Shown: positions 1 through 11,950 of the stretch, piece after piece
How positions within the stretch are numbered: position 1 is the first letter of the stretch
How the letters are laid out: each line of letters begins with the position of its first letter
Source: Chrysomallon squamiferum
Taxonomy: Eukaryota; Mollusca; Gastropoda; Neomphalida; Peltospiridae
Assembly (NCBI GenBank): GCA_012295275.1
Contig: CM022665.1
Span: 9,478,476-9,542,475, forward strand
DNA length: 64,000 bases
Reading direction: 5' to 3'
Notes under the pieces: generated by a model
The model's input: the letters and a program-made list of their open reading frames with translations, nothing else
Database searches by the model: none
Told to the model about the DNA's origin: nothing
Program-made: the position numbers and the translations under genes

Positions 1-2103
1 CTGTCACGCAGCCCTCAGTAATTTTCTAACTTAATTTTAATAATAGTTTGGCTTCAGTTAAGTGTTGTTGTTTCCACTGTTTTGATTTGCTTTCCTCTTT
101 TTTGATAATAAAAAAGATGAACTCTACTAATCTGAATCAATACAGATTTTATTTATTTATTTATTTATTTTCTTTCTTTCTTTCTTTCTTTACTTTACTT
201 TACTTTACTTTACAATCCAGAAATAACAAACATCTTTTCAAATGCCAGTTCAAGTGAGTACGATATAGCTGAATTATGTTAATTATTTCTTACGTAATTA
301 CCTAGATATGATGTAACAGTCTTAACAGATTATAACACCTTTCAAAAAAAACCAACACCTGTGCTTTTTCCCACAGCATTCAGTTTAGCTGACGTTTTTA
401 CTGAAACAGAAAATAATCCAGTAGTTCCCATTATGTGAAAAAAAAAAAGAATGATTATATACAGACATTTCAGATGATTGGTTAGAAACGTTACATATTG
501 AACAGACTGTGACGTAATAATTAGTTATAGGTAACTAAATACAGTTATTTGAAAAGATGCAATAACTAGTTTTTATTGTTCAGATATAATAAATTTAAAC
601 GTGAATCTGAGTCGAATATGGTTGTTTATATAGTTCGCTGACCCAGTAGTTATCAGGTGTTTAACTGATTATTCACCGGATTTCACTGCAATTTGAACTC
701 GTGATAAACTTGTGGCTGAAAACTGTATTACATAATAATAACAAAAGATTATATTATTAATGGAGTGATGGTGAATTATTATTATTTTTTTTGTTGTTGT
801 TGTTGTTGTTGTTTACCTCGTTTTAAATGGTACTGACAGTGCTAGCGCAATAATTATACAGACCCAATTATAATACTTTAAATATAAAAATACTATGTTT
901 AGAATCTTACGAGAAATTAGCAAACGGTATATCAAACATTATCAATGTTATACCGATTTCAACATTATTCTGAATTATTTCCAGATTAATATATATATAT
1001 ATTTTTTTCTTTTTTTTTCTTATCTTCTTTTAAATCTTTGCAATACGGTGAAACAGATACATATACAAATTAGCCTTGACTGCTAGTTTTAGCTTAAAAC
1101 CAGAAAAATTAATTTTATTTTATTAAAAAATAATTTAAAATGACACAAGCACACGATTAGCTTGACGCACAGAGATGTCCACTAGGTCAATCTTACTAAC
1201 ACATGAAATTAGTATTTTATTTACTGCAAGTATACTGAGTGTCGTCAGGGTTACGAGAGCGGGTCTGGGGCAGTGTGCGTCTGAAGATTAATCTTTCTAG
1301 GTACACATCCTGGCAACTATTTTCAACACAGTCTCCACGAGTGGTATGTTTATGATCAAAACAAAAGAATAAACGAACGAGAAGGAATTTGTTAATGTAT
1401 AATTTTTATTTGTTTTAATACTACCTCAGAATATTTTAATGAATGTGGAAAATAGTTTTTATATAATGACGTAGGATATACAGCACTCTCTACTTCAAAA
1501 GTTTGAGGTGAATTAAATTCAAGATGAAAAGAATAAGTGTTATTTATTCGTTCATTCATACTTTTTTTAAATATGTTGTTATTATTAAATAATAATAATA
1601 ATAATAATAATATTAAATAGTAGTAGTAGTAGAAGGAGTAATAGTAGTAAGAGTAATAATAGTAGTACAAAAAACAATAACAACAACAACAACAACAACA
1701 ACCAAAAAACAAACAAAAATGTTTTGCAAATTGCGTCATGTTGTACCCATGTACGTTCAGAGTATAACTGTCACACCTGTATTGTTATCCGAAACACACA
1801 CGTGTCACAACACAGCATAAACTCAACCACAGGTTTTAATTACTATTATCACTGAGAGTAGGACATGACCTGTACTTTGCTGTTTTATCAGTCGAGTCCA
1901 GTCTTTCTAATCTCTATAATGTGCACGTACCGCTTCAATAAGGACAAACATAAGCAGGCGAGATAAAGGCCGAGCTTAATCTACCTATGCTTGTGCGCAA
2001 AACAACAGCACGCTGACTTTGGGCGTGCAGTGCCTTCGCGTTGCCATTTTAATCACTGGTTACTGATGTCCGCTGTACAGAGTTACAGCACAGCTGTAAA
2101 GCA
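1..2103. other. Upstream non-coding region with microsatellites
   Basis: I see no convincing gene here. The stretch holds ATTT and CTTT runs (about 150-215), a GTT run (about 790-812), and ATT/AGT/AAC triplet runs (about 1588-1705) that produce a spurious low-complexity minus-strand frame. The last few hundred bases before 2104 are less AT-rich and contain CpGs (about 1980-2045), so the promoter of the TMEM179-like gene probably lies there. No TATA box or initiator can be placed with confidence. Confidence 0.5.
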
Positions 2104-2916
2104 ATGAACTGGAATAAGCTTCAACTTTGTGTAAACGTTGCCACGATCATTTCGTCCGCATTAGTTTTTATTCCGTTTGGATATATTGGAAAGTATTTGA
2201 ATTCTCTATGCATTATACACGCTGACTTTAACGGATTCTTTAACGGGACCGCGTTGGTACTTCATGAAGGTTCAAAATGGGGAGATTCGGATTTGTGCGA
2301 TTTCGTAACTTATCTACCTGTGGTTGTGGCCATTCATGCTTTCATCTGGAGCTGGTTTTTTATTTATATTAGACAGACACATAAAGAAGAAGGGTAAAAT
2401 ATAACTTTTTAATATTACTTTTAAAAATATATTTTTTATATAACTTTTAAATATATATTTTTTATATAACTTTTAAATATATATTTTTTATATAACTTTT
2501 AAATAAATATTTTTAATTGTTACATATAAATATTATTTTTCTCATGCAGTTCTTGTTTACCGTACAAAGGAAAATAGAAATAATAGATAACTAAACTTTA
2601 ACTTTAGTTCAAGTCCAGCGCAAAAGGCATTTTCTTTATTATGAATTACTACACAAATAAAGAGTTATGACAGAAAAATTTTTTTGGTTATTCAAATAAA
2701 TTTGAAGGAGCATGGCAAATATGTGTGAAGAAAAATAGCGAATTCCAGCCGTGATGAACGGATGAGTAAATGCTTAGTGACATATTTTAAAATAAACAGT
2801 TACTAGATGTCGGTCTAATGTTTAATATATATGTTATACTTATTATTACGTTTATTAATGTTTAGTGGCAAATAATCTTTAATATGCACATTCCCAGTGA
2901 CAGCAAAGTACATACC

Positions 2917-2949
<33 letters not shown>

Positions 2950-4627
2950 CAACCAAAATTAAAATTAAAATAAGCCAGGAGATCACACACCAAAATGGAA
3001 TTTGCTCGATGTAGATCACTAGATCACTAGATCACACGCCAAAGTAGCACCCCATATCCTTTGACAAACCAGGCGCTGAACACAAACACAAGAAAGCAAA
3101 GGAAGAATAAGCAACGATTACAGAATGATCTGAAAATATTTAATAATTATTTCTTACATTACCCTTTATCTATTCAGTAACGTTATTATTGCCAGTACGA
3201 TTGGGAAAACTCGACACTCGTGTATAGCCTGTAAGACAGAGGACAGAGTTCAGTTTAAAACAGTTTTTTTTTTTCTTTGTACGAACTTCTAATGTAAACT
3301 CGGTTCTGACATACAACGTCCAGCTACACTCCCTGACTAACTATCTTAAAAAGCGTGCTTGAATCCTATGTAAATGTATATATTTATGTATATATTTTTT
3401 TTGGGGGGGTGGAGGAATATGAGGAAAAATGGAAGAATCATTTAACTATCTAAAGTATTAAAGTAATTTATAACTACGTGCATGTTCTTTTTCCAAAACA
3501 AGAAATGGAAAGTCGCTAACTATTATTTTGCATGATCTGTTAAGTAAGAATGATGCAACAGTAGGTCATACTGAATCCTATATGTGTAAACAACGTTATC
3601 ACTGTGAAATACCCCTTACGTAAAACATTCAGTCATTTTGTACGTGTTAAAACTTTTTACACTTACGGCTTTATTATTTGAACTCTGAAGTAATTAGGAA
3701 GACAAAAATATCTCAGTGGAAAAGACACTCGATGACAGCAAGGAAACGTTTGCAAAAACTTAGAGGAAAGCATTTTTATAAAACAGTTTCAGAAGTAGCA
3801 GAATTTCAGAATAAAGTCTACTGATACAAAACCGAAATTCCTAATAGTCCTTTCTCTCACTTCGTATTTACAGTGTTATCTCTCTCAGTGACATAAATGT
3901 CAGACATAATACATGCTTAGATTAATCTACTAAGATATCATTTGTATGATATATTAATAAATAGCAAAGTAAGTACAGCTTTACAGACACGTCTGTTGAG
4001 TTTTTGGTTGTTGTTTTTTTCCTTTACTTTATCCAACACAAAATGGCGAATATTGAATTCTTACGCATGAGAAAAAATATTTTCAGTTAGAAATGAAATA
4101 TTCAGTCTTCCATAACAAAAACACTAATTGCTTTCACAGTTTCCAATTTTGCCTACATTTGTTAATACTTTTCTGTTGCACCCTTCATTTATTTATTTTT
4201 TTTTTTTTGAAGCAAATCTTTAAAATGAACATTCATCTACGTTCTGATTATGTATTCAGATTTTTTTGAAATTGCCAAATACAAACCCCCCCAAAAAATA
4301 AAATAAAATAAAAAACAAAAAAAACCCAAAAAATATTAAAATAAAATAAAATAAAATAAAATGAATGAATGAATAATGAAAAAAAAATAAAAATAAAAAA
4401 AGCTTTCTGTGAATATATACCAGTTTAATTGTTTTAATCGTGTGATTATCATTATTTATTTTTTATTATTATTAACATCATCGTCATGATCGTCTTTATG
4501 TTAAGTATTTTTATTTTATGTCATCATCGTCGTTTTCGTCATTTTAAATATTGTTATAGTTATTAATAATATTATTATCAACATCAACATCATCATCATC
4601 ATCATGGTCGTCGTCGTAATTATTTTA

Positions 4628-4687
<60 letters not shown>

Positions 4688-5422
4688 TATTATTTTCTAC
4701 TGACGTTTTTCCAGAATATAGCTAACTAAGAGTAATTAGTTAAGTGGAAATACAGACTGTTTCATTAACATTATCTTGAGTATATCACAACAGAGTTACA
4801 TTAATGTTTATACTATTAGAGAAAACCAGTTTCTTTGATGTATATTAGTCATACGAGAACACTGGCTAATTATCGGGCACTCTTTATTATTAGCTTTGTG
4901 ACGACAAATGTAGATTAATGTGAAGCGTATAATGTAAAGGAAAAAAAAAGGTCGCGAATAATTACCATATCATTGTCAAGACAAACTAAAAACAAAATAA
5001 TCGTTATTATAACTATCTTAATTGTCTTTATTCGAAAGCTTACTAAATAAATAAACTGAAATGTAGTTTTAACAGATAAACACGCCTACACACAAATACA
5101 CGGACACTGATGGGCTGGGGTTGCGTGCATTGTTTGTCTTTATATCTCTAAATTGTTTGTTGTATCACAAACAGAGACGGAAATCTTTGTAATCAAACTT
5201 ATTTTTAATATTTATATATTACAGGAAATCTATTTATTATTTTTTATTTTTTTTTATTTTCAGTGATGAGGTCAGTCTTCTTTTCCCGGTTCTTCTTTTG
5301 CATTCCATTATCTTCATCTGTCAGTTCAGCGTTAGTGTCATCCTTACATCAGGCTTCGTCAAATGGTGTGACAATCTACAGACAAACGTAAAATCTCCCA
5401 GCAGGTAACATTACTTTATAAA

Positions 5423-5499
<77 letters not shown>

Positions 5500-5941
5500 A
5501 AATAAATGATTGTTTAACGACGACTGAATCGTTTTATATATAAGAGGACAATCGATGTGGCTGTTCTACAGGTTACTGTTACAAACTAAACATTATCGAG
5601 AGTAATATTGCGCCTTAACATGCTTTTATATGTGCGTTGACATGTTTTTATAGGAGTTTTGCATTCTTGTTAGGTGGGCAAGTGTTTTAGTTAAAATGCA
5701 TGCATACTTAGCGAACATGTGTTTGTGCGTGCGGATGCTTGCTGTAAGTGGAATATACTTAACTATATTATGTACTTAATTACTAGCTGTTGTATGTTTT
5801 TATTATTTTGTAGACTTCAAGAGCATTCCTGCAAAGAATTTAGTGATGTAAACTGGATTTCCAACGGAGATATATCAAATACCAAACACAACATTTACAT
5901 GTTGTTTCTTATGAGCTTAGTAAGTTGCTTATTATCTACGA

Positions 5942-5989
<48 letters not shown>

Positions 5990-7533
5990 TACAATAATAA
6001 TGATAATAATAATAAAGCAGTAACAGAAAAATACAAAGAAACTAGCAGTAACGGTTAACAAAAACAGACACACACACACACATAAAAGAGAAAGAACAAC
6101 GATTATAATAATAATAAAGAATTTTAGAAAAAGATAATATTATTTTTGTGAAATTAACTTTGAAGATGAAATGAATTTCATCATATATTTAAGATGCAAA
6201 ATAATTTTTAAAAACAATCCAACAACAACGGAATAGCCTAATTCCTCACTGAATACGCGATTAAGTAATAGTAGTATTAATTTCAAAGGTATTTTCACTT
6301 TCGATTGTCTTTAATGTTCCCTTACCGTGTACCCCATATACAAATTTTATAAATTCAAAGTGAAAATATTATAAATATTTGATTTAATATTCATTAACGA
6401 ATAAATAAAAATCAATTTGTCGAGAATACTACACTGATCAAAACATTTAGGAATCATAAAATACTAGCAGATTTTTTCTTTTTTCTTTGTGCTATTCTAC
6501 AAATGCAAAGAGGGCTGTGAACAAATTGTCAATGGTCCTTTATTTTTTATTTATTTTTATTTTTATTTTATTTATTCAGTATATTATACACGTTTTTCAT
6601 TAGAGTTAATGGCTTTTTCAAGAGACGGACTTAAATTATTAAACACTATTTCTCGTATTGGTTACCGGGGTGTGTTGAGAAATTAAACAAATACAAGGGA
6701 TGGTTTGTTTTGTATGTAATATGTATGCGCATAGTTTTTACTGTATTATTAACTGATACACAGACATTAAAATAAATATGACGAATGTTGTGTAAGAGTG
6801 TGTCTAGACTGATGATAATTATTAATACGCAAAGACTCAAATACATTGCAGTTTCAACAGTTCTTCGAGTGTAAAATGTTTTTGCAGATTATATAATACG
6901 TGTTTAAAATATAAAGCATTCTTCTGTTAAAATACATTATGTTAGAGCAACATTTTCATTTCATTTAACAAATAAAATGTTATTTTATTATGGTTGGTAA
7001 CGGAAAAATCAGTGTAATTTCATGACCTAACTGGTTTTATCGTATACATAGATGTCTTGTTTCCAAATACACTAAGTAAAAATATTTTTCTTTTTATTTT
7101 GTTTAATACTCACTTTGTTTAGCGAGGTTACTGATTTATTCAGCTTGTGGGGAAAAAATATATTATTTGTGTCTGATGCCAAAACTGTTGTCATAAATTT
7201 CACGTCATATTATTTATTTATTTATTTATATCATTTAACTGCCCAGCTCTTTGTATATTTATATCACATCTGTTCTTTCTTGATATATTTATTTTCTTTT
7301 ACATGTTTCTTTTATACCACTTAATATCGTTTTATTTGACAGACGAACTCCAAAATCTTTCTTTTTTTCTCAAATCACATACACCCACGCACAGATATAT
7401 TATTATTATTATCTTTTAAACTCGACACTGATAGTTAAATTAAAAAAAAAAAAAAAAAAGAAGAAGTAATCTTATCTTTACAGTGACAATTAAGTTTATA
7501 CAAAATAATTTCACCAACTGAAATAAAGATTAA

Positions 7534-7603
<70 letters not shown>

Positions 7604-7839
7604 TTTTTATTTTATTTTATTTTATTTTATTATTATTAGTGTTAAATTGTAGAAAACGTTTTTATGATTTTCAGATCTGCTCTTGGTTGGTTACGCTTTT
7701 TGTTCTATCTCAGTGTGCAGTTTGCATCAAACTTCTCCACAGTGAATACAGTTCTGATGACGTAACAGAAGAAGCAAATCGCCTAGTTGACGTGGAAGAG
7801 AATCCGCAGGAAAAAAAGGGAATAAATATCCACGAATGA
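2104..7839 (+). CDS. TMEM179: TMEM179-family four-pass membrane protein
   Basis: Four coding exons join in phase: 2104-2393, 5264-5404, 5814-5919 and 7675-7839 (TGA at 7837-7839), all with GT-AG borders. The protein is 233 residues, the length I recall for human TMEM179. Four hydrophobic segments are visible near residues 8-28, 70-92, 102-126 and 172-200. The signature after segment 3, SGFVKWCDNL, matches the vertebrate SVGFTMWCDTI block, and it is followed by a cysteine-containing loop (EHSCKEF, compare HSCEEL). The C-terminal tail is acidic and charged, presumably cytosolic. The first ATG (2104) opens the frame and precedes segment 1. TMEM179 proteins are poorly characterised and mainly neural in vertebrates; TMEM179B is the alternative paralogue. 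Intron 1 is about 2.9 kb. The gene converges on NPHP1. Confidence 0.87.
2413..2514. repeat. 26-bp AT-rich minisatellite in TMEM179-like intron 1
   Basis: A unit beginning TATAACTTTTAAATATATAT recurs every 26 bp about four times, starting only some 20 bp after the exon 1 splice donor. The first and last copies are diverged. Confidence 0.8.
4440..4690. repeat. Compound ATC/GTC/ATT trinucleotide microsatellite
   Basis: Interrupted CAT, CGT and ATT triplets end in a pure ATT run of about 50 bp (4636-4686). It lies in intron 1 of the TMEM179-like gene and has no coding potential. Confidence 0.8.
5430..5495. repeat. (GA)33 microsatellite just inside TMEM179-like intron 2
   Basis: An uninterrupted GA dinucleotide tract of about 66 bp starts 25 bp after the exon 2 donor (5405-5406). 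It is a purine-only tract on the transcribed sense strand. Confidence 0.95.
7514..7637. repeat. ATT / ATTT / TTTTA microsatellite before TMEM179-like exon 4
   Basis: Consecutive ATT, then ATTT, then ATTTT runs end about 35 bp upstream of the exon 4 acceptor (AG at 7673-7674). They probably extend the pyrimidine-rich region of that intron. Confidence 0.85.
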
Positions 7840-8170
7840 AATCTCCGTGTAGACAAAGAATCAAGGAATAAATCCCCAATTAGACAAGGAATGAAATCTT
7901 TAAACAGAGAAGCATGGAGATCCTTAAGCAAACACAGAAAATAAATCTCCTTTTGAATAATATATATATATATATATATATATGGACAATGAACAATAGT
8001 GGATACAATATGATTCTTTGATTATATTTATGTAATGATTCCGAGGATATCAAGATATGAAAATTTAAATAAATTTTAAAAATTTTAAAATTTGTTTTCC
8101 ATAAATTACTATGCACCGGAAATTTGTATTTTATACTGTATTTTATTTCATTCATTTCATAAAATTACTG

Positions 8171-8176
8171 AATAAA
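8171..8176 (+). terminator. Candidate poly(A) signal of the TMEM179-like gene
   Basis: AATAAA lies 332 bp after the stop codon, with a T/G-containing stretch about 35 bp further on. Earlier AATAAA copies occur at 7867 and near 7940, so the true cleavage site is uncertain in sequence this AT-rich. Confidence 0.3.
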
Positions 8177-8357
8177 AATGTATTGATATGACATCACTGC
8201 ATAATCTTTGTGTATAACTAATGATAACTGTTATTATCGTGTTGATATAGATCAGTGTTGGTGTTACTTATAACAGAAACAACTTAATAATGAAAGATAA
8301 CTGCATAAATTCAACTGCTCGTTTCACTAGACCTAAAACCTGATTTTGGACAGAAAT

Positions 8358-8396
<39 letters not shown>

Positions 8397-8495
8397 TAAA
8401 TAAATAAATGTACAAAAACAAACTTTGTACAGCTTTACCATATATTCTCCTTTTAATAATAATGATGATGATGATGATAATGATGATGATGGCGA

Positions 8496-8540
<45 letters not shown>

Positions 8541-8722
8541 AATAAATAAATAATATAAATCAGTTTCCCCTGAAAGAGTTATGAACGATAAAAACCTTAA
8601 ATTTATGGAAACTGATTTCTTGTACATGAATATGCTTATTAAATATCTCATATTAAATATCTGATGTACATCATTACCGTAACGAATGTGCCATCTTGTC
8701 AGTTACGTATTTGTATCTATAC

Positions 8723-8783
8723 AGGTCATCACAAATACCGTCGATTTAGGTCAGGTCATAGCAAATACCGTCGAGTTAGGTCA
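8723..8783 (+). repeat. Tandem duplication carrying four AGGTCA half-sites
   Basis: Two near-identical units of about 30 bp, each containing AAATACCGTCGA(T/G)TTAGGTCA, sit head to tail. AGGTCA, the nuclear-receptor half-site, occurs at 8723, 8748, 8753 (overlapping the previous copy by one base) and 8778, all in one orientation. Whether it functions as a response element cannot be told from sequence. Confidence 0.6.
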
Positions 8784-11190
8784 TCTGCAGCGTACATATT
8801 ACTAGGCTTAAGGTTTTTACAGGCATTGTTAAAACAGTACACTAAACACCCGATTAGACTCATAGATATCAATATTTCATTAAGATCTTTAGAAACTCAG
8901 TATTCAAACGATTTCGTATCTCTGCTGAGAGTTTGAAATTTTACATTTTCTACTTAAGCAACATTTTACCCAATTTAGCTACCGTTATATATATATTGCT
9001 TATTGTTTCTTTTACAGTAATGGATGGACAAATGCGTTAGTGCGTGCGTGTGCGTGTCACTATGTTTGCTAAAACAGATTTGAAAAAAATATATAGCAAT
9101 TAAAATGCATTTCAAGTTATTTGATAAAATCCTAATTTAAAAAAAAAAAAAAAAAAACTTTTTAATTTTTTTTTTTTATATACTACCAGTTAATCTTCTT
9201 TGTGGTGTACATTACTAAATGAACCGGTCCTGCAACTAGTCGTGGATTTAAAATCAAATAAATTTGGAAACCCAAACAGTGATTTCTTAACTGACTGAAC
9301 TTACAGGAAACAAAATTAACAAGATCCAAAAATTTTACATTTATGAATATAATAAGGCCATATCAATGTAAAGAAATTTTAATAAATTAGTCTTAGGCAT
9401 TTAAGTCATAATAATAACACACACACACACACACATACATGTACACATGTATATTTAAATAAAAAGACTATCAGAGTTTAATTCAGTTTGTTAGCTTGTA
9501 ACTGAATGACTATAAATACAAGATCAATGATGCCATTTGTTAATGTGTTTAATATTTTCAAATTTTCAACTTAATGTTATCAGTTATTTAGATCTTTACA
9601 CTTCACCTAATAAATATGTTTTAAGATGTAAGTTATTATCAGGGTCACAACAACATGTGGATAACATATATCTGTTGATATTTCACAGTATATAAATTAG
9701 CTCTGGAATTTATCAACAAATATTTTCTAAACACTTCTTGGAAGTTGAAACATAATTATTTATGCCAGAGGAATATTTACCTATTTTTGATTTTCACATA
9801 TCAGTTTAAGCTTTGACTAATAGTTTGTAACTTAAGACATAACCAATATTAATTTTATTTATTAGTTATACATAAAGTTCTTAATGCTGCAACAGAAATC
9901 AGTACTTTACTCCAGTAATAAACACTGTCGGTGAAGTCAATTAATTTCATGGATATATTCCTTTTCTGTTTCAGAGGAAATAAACAAATTCATCAGTAAA
10001 ATGAAGAAATACAAAGAAAATTACAAGTAAATTGTTTTCAAAATATATTTATTGATAACTACACTGGACTGACAAAATACAACTAAAACAGTTATCTTTT
10101 TAAGTACATTTAAAAAAACCCAGTAAGTCTAATGTATCACAGATATATGTCTTACAGATTCATAATGTGTAAATCACAAATTTCTTCATCTGTATTCAAA
10201 GCATTTGGTAGTTTTTGCTTTAAGAGCTGAGTGAAAAAAATGAATTTGCTAATCAGAGCAAAAGTCACATTCTCTGACAAAGCCAGGGAACAGAATTTAA
10301 GTAGCTCCTGATGTTCCAGTTTATATCTTCATGATAATTTTCTGAGGCAAAATTAAAAATTAAATGTTTTATAATTTAATTTTTTTTTTATATTTAACTC
10401 AATGTATGCCACCCAAGCAAGTGAATACATGTCAAAAAAAACAAAACAAAAACAATAACCAAAACTTCAAACAAGAAACAAAGAAGAACCATAACTTAGA
10501 AGCTAAAGTAAGAAAATTTACCAGCTTTGTCATAACAAGTTGCTCAAAAATGAAAATGAAATAAGGAAGATGATGAAGAAATCCCTGCCTCTTACTTTAC
10601 CCTCAAAGGACTTGATAGGTTTTTTAACACATAGAAAAAAATCATTAAAACTTTTGCGTCACAAGATTTAAATGACAAGTGAAACAGAAAGGATACTGGA
10701 TATTTAGAATTCTTTTTGTTTGTTATTGGCAAATTTATAAAGAAAAGAAAATACAGTGTTGGGAATAGACAACTTTTGAACTACTCCAAAGTGACCAAAA
10801 TTAACTGTACGTTACAATTTTTTGAAAGAAGTGCTTGTTTTTTTGTTTTGTTTTTTAAATGTGCTTATGGTTTTGATTAAATGTTAATCATAATAATATG
10901 TTTGTGCTTCTTTTGTATATCTATAAAAAATTTACGATAAAAATATTTTGGCTCAAACCAAAGTGATAATTTTTACATTTTTATAGGAAAATATCCCCTG
11001 CTTTCAAGTTCATGCTTAACAAATAACAGTTTGGAATGAATTAGCTCAAAGTTGAGAGATGCCTGTATTACTTAGTTATTTATTTATTTTACTTTTTTTT
11101 TTTTGCTTGTATGGCATGTATGAATACTTTAATAAACTGTAAATTTAAAAACCAACAAGAAGTAATCTGTATAATTTATAATATTTATAT

Positions 11191-11286
11191 ATGAATATAT
11201 GTATGCATGTAAATATGAATGTATGTATGCACGTAAATATGAATGTATGTATGCATGCAAATATGAATGTATGTATGCATGTAAAT
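11191..11286. repeat. 24-bp minisatellite, four copies
   Basis: Units start at 11191, 11215, 11239 and 11263, each close to ATGAATGTATGTATGCATGT followed by AAAT, with one or two substitutions. It lies just downstream of the NPHP1 stop codon, probably in or beyond the 3' UTR, and generates spurious frames on both strands. Confidence 0.9.
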
Positions 11287-11378
11287 ATGTATGTATGCTA
11301 TGTATATATGCATGCATGTATGTAGTACGATTGACAATTTTAGTTGTTCTGTGTATGTATGTATGTATTAGAATTTCT

Positions 11379-11384
11379 TTTATT
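11379..11384 (-). terminator. Candidate NPHP1 poly(A) signal
   Basis: AATAAA read on the minus strand, about 320 bp downstream of the proposed NPHP1 stop codon. Such hexamers are frequent by chance in this AT-rich DNA, so support is weak. Confidence 0.25.
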
Positions 11385-11701
11385 TTAACCAAATTTGTAA
11401 GAAAAGGAACAGAATGTCTTGTATTTTAACTAGTTGAATCTGACTATGTTTGTATGTGTAGGAGAATCTGTGTGTATTTAAATATAACTAAACTGATTAT
11501 TACTATCATTACAATATTTAAAAGCTAAGTATCCAATTATAACAATAAAAAAATATATATATGTAAAATATGTTATGTTTAAGCTAAAATACAAATAAAT
11601 TAAATTGTCTTCTAGAATGAAGAACAAATCTATGCTATGAAGGTCAGTGACTCTGTGTGATGATATTTGAGATAGTTTTTTTTATCAACTTGCACTGTTC
11701 A

Positions 11702-11722
11702 TCAGCTTTCTGCACAGGTTAT
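11702..11722 (-). CDS. NPHP1: Proposed terminal micro-exon of NPHP1
   Basis: The previous exon ends in phase 0 at a good donor (AAT, then GTAAGT, 12065). The next good acceptor downstream (TTTACATTTGCAG, 11723) opens a 21-nt exon coding ITCAES and a stop. In human NPHP1 the protein ends shortly after the matching FDLxE block, so a short tail is expected. The alternative is read-through past 12065, which adds a low-complexity tail. Confidence 0.5.
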   Translation of the reverse strand: MTCAES

Positions 11723-11911
11723 CTGCAAATGTAAATAAATACAGAGTAAAATACACTCAACAAGAATTCTGTAACTAGTTATTTCTATTCTGAAAGAACA
11801 TATTTGCCTTGAAATCAGATTGGAATAACTGGTTCAAACAATTCCAAATTATTTTGGTATATACATAATCAAAACATGTATTGACTCTCAGAGGTTCCTA
11901 CACAAAACACC

Positions 11912-11950
<39 letters not shown>

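Larger units (their letters stand above)
7840..11701. other. Convergent intergenic region between TMEM179-like gene and NPHP1
   Basis: Both flanking genes end here. Besides 3' UTR sequence I see a GATA tetranucleotide run (8359-8396), ATT/AAT runs (8457-8555), a half-site cluster at 8720-8785, a CA run (9419-9435) and a 24-bp minisatellite (11191-11286). The open frame at 8664-8936 looks accidental. Confidence 0.5.

Noticed and set aside
1392-1739. Minus-strand 115-codon frame
   Set aside because: It is mostly poly-Tyr, poly-Leu and poly-Cys translated from ATT/AGT/AAC microsatellites, with no conserved motif.
8268-8651. Minus-strand 127-codon frame
   Set aside because: Dominated by Ile/Ser/Leu runs from GATA, ATT and ATC repeats. 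No family resemblance.
8664-8936. Plus-strand 90-codon frame
   Set aside because: Its only pattern, a repeated HKYRRxRS, is explained by the tandem DNA duplication with AGGTCA sites. No splice context or family match.
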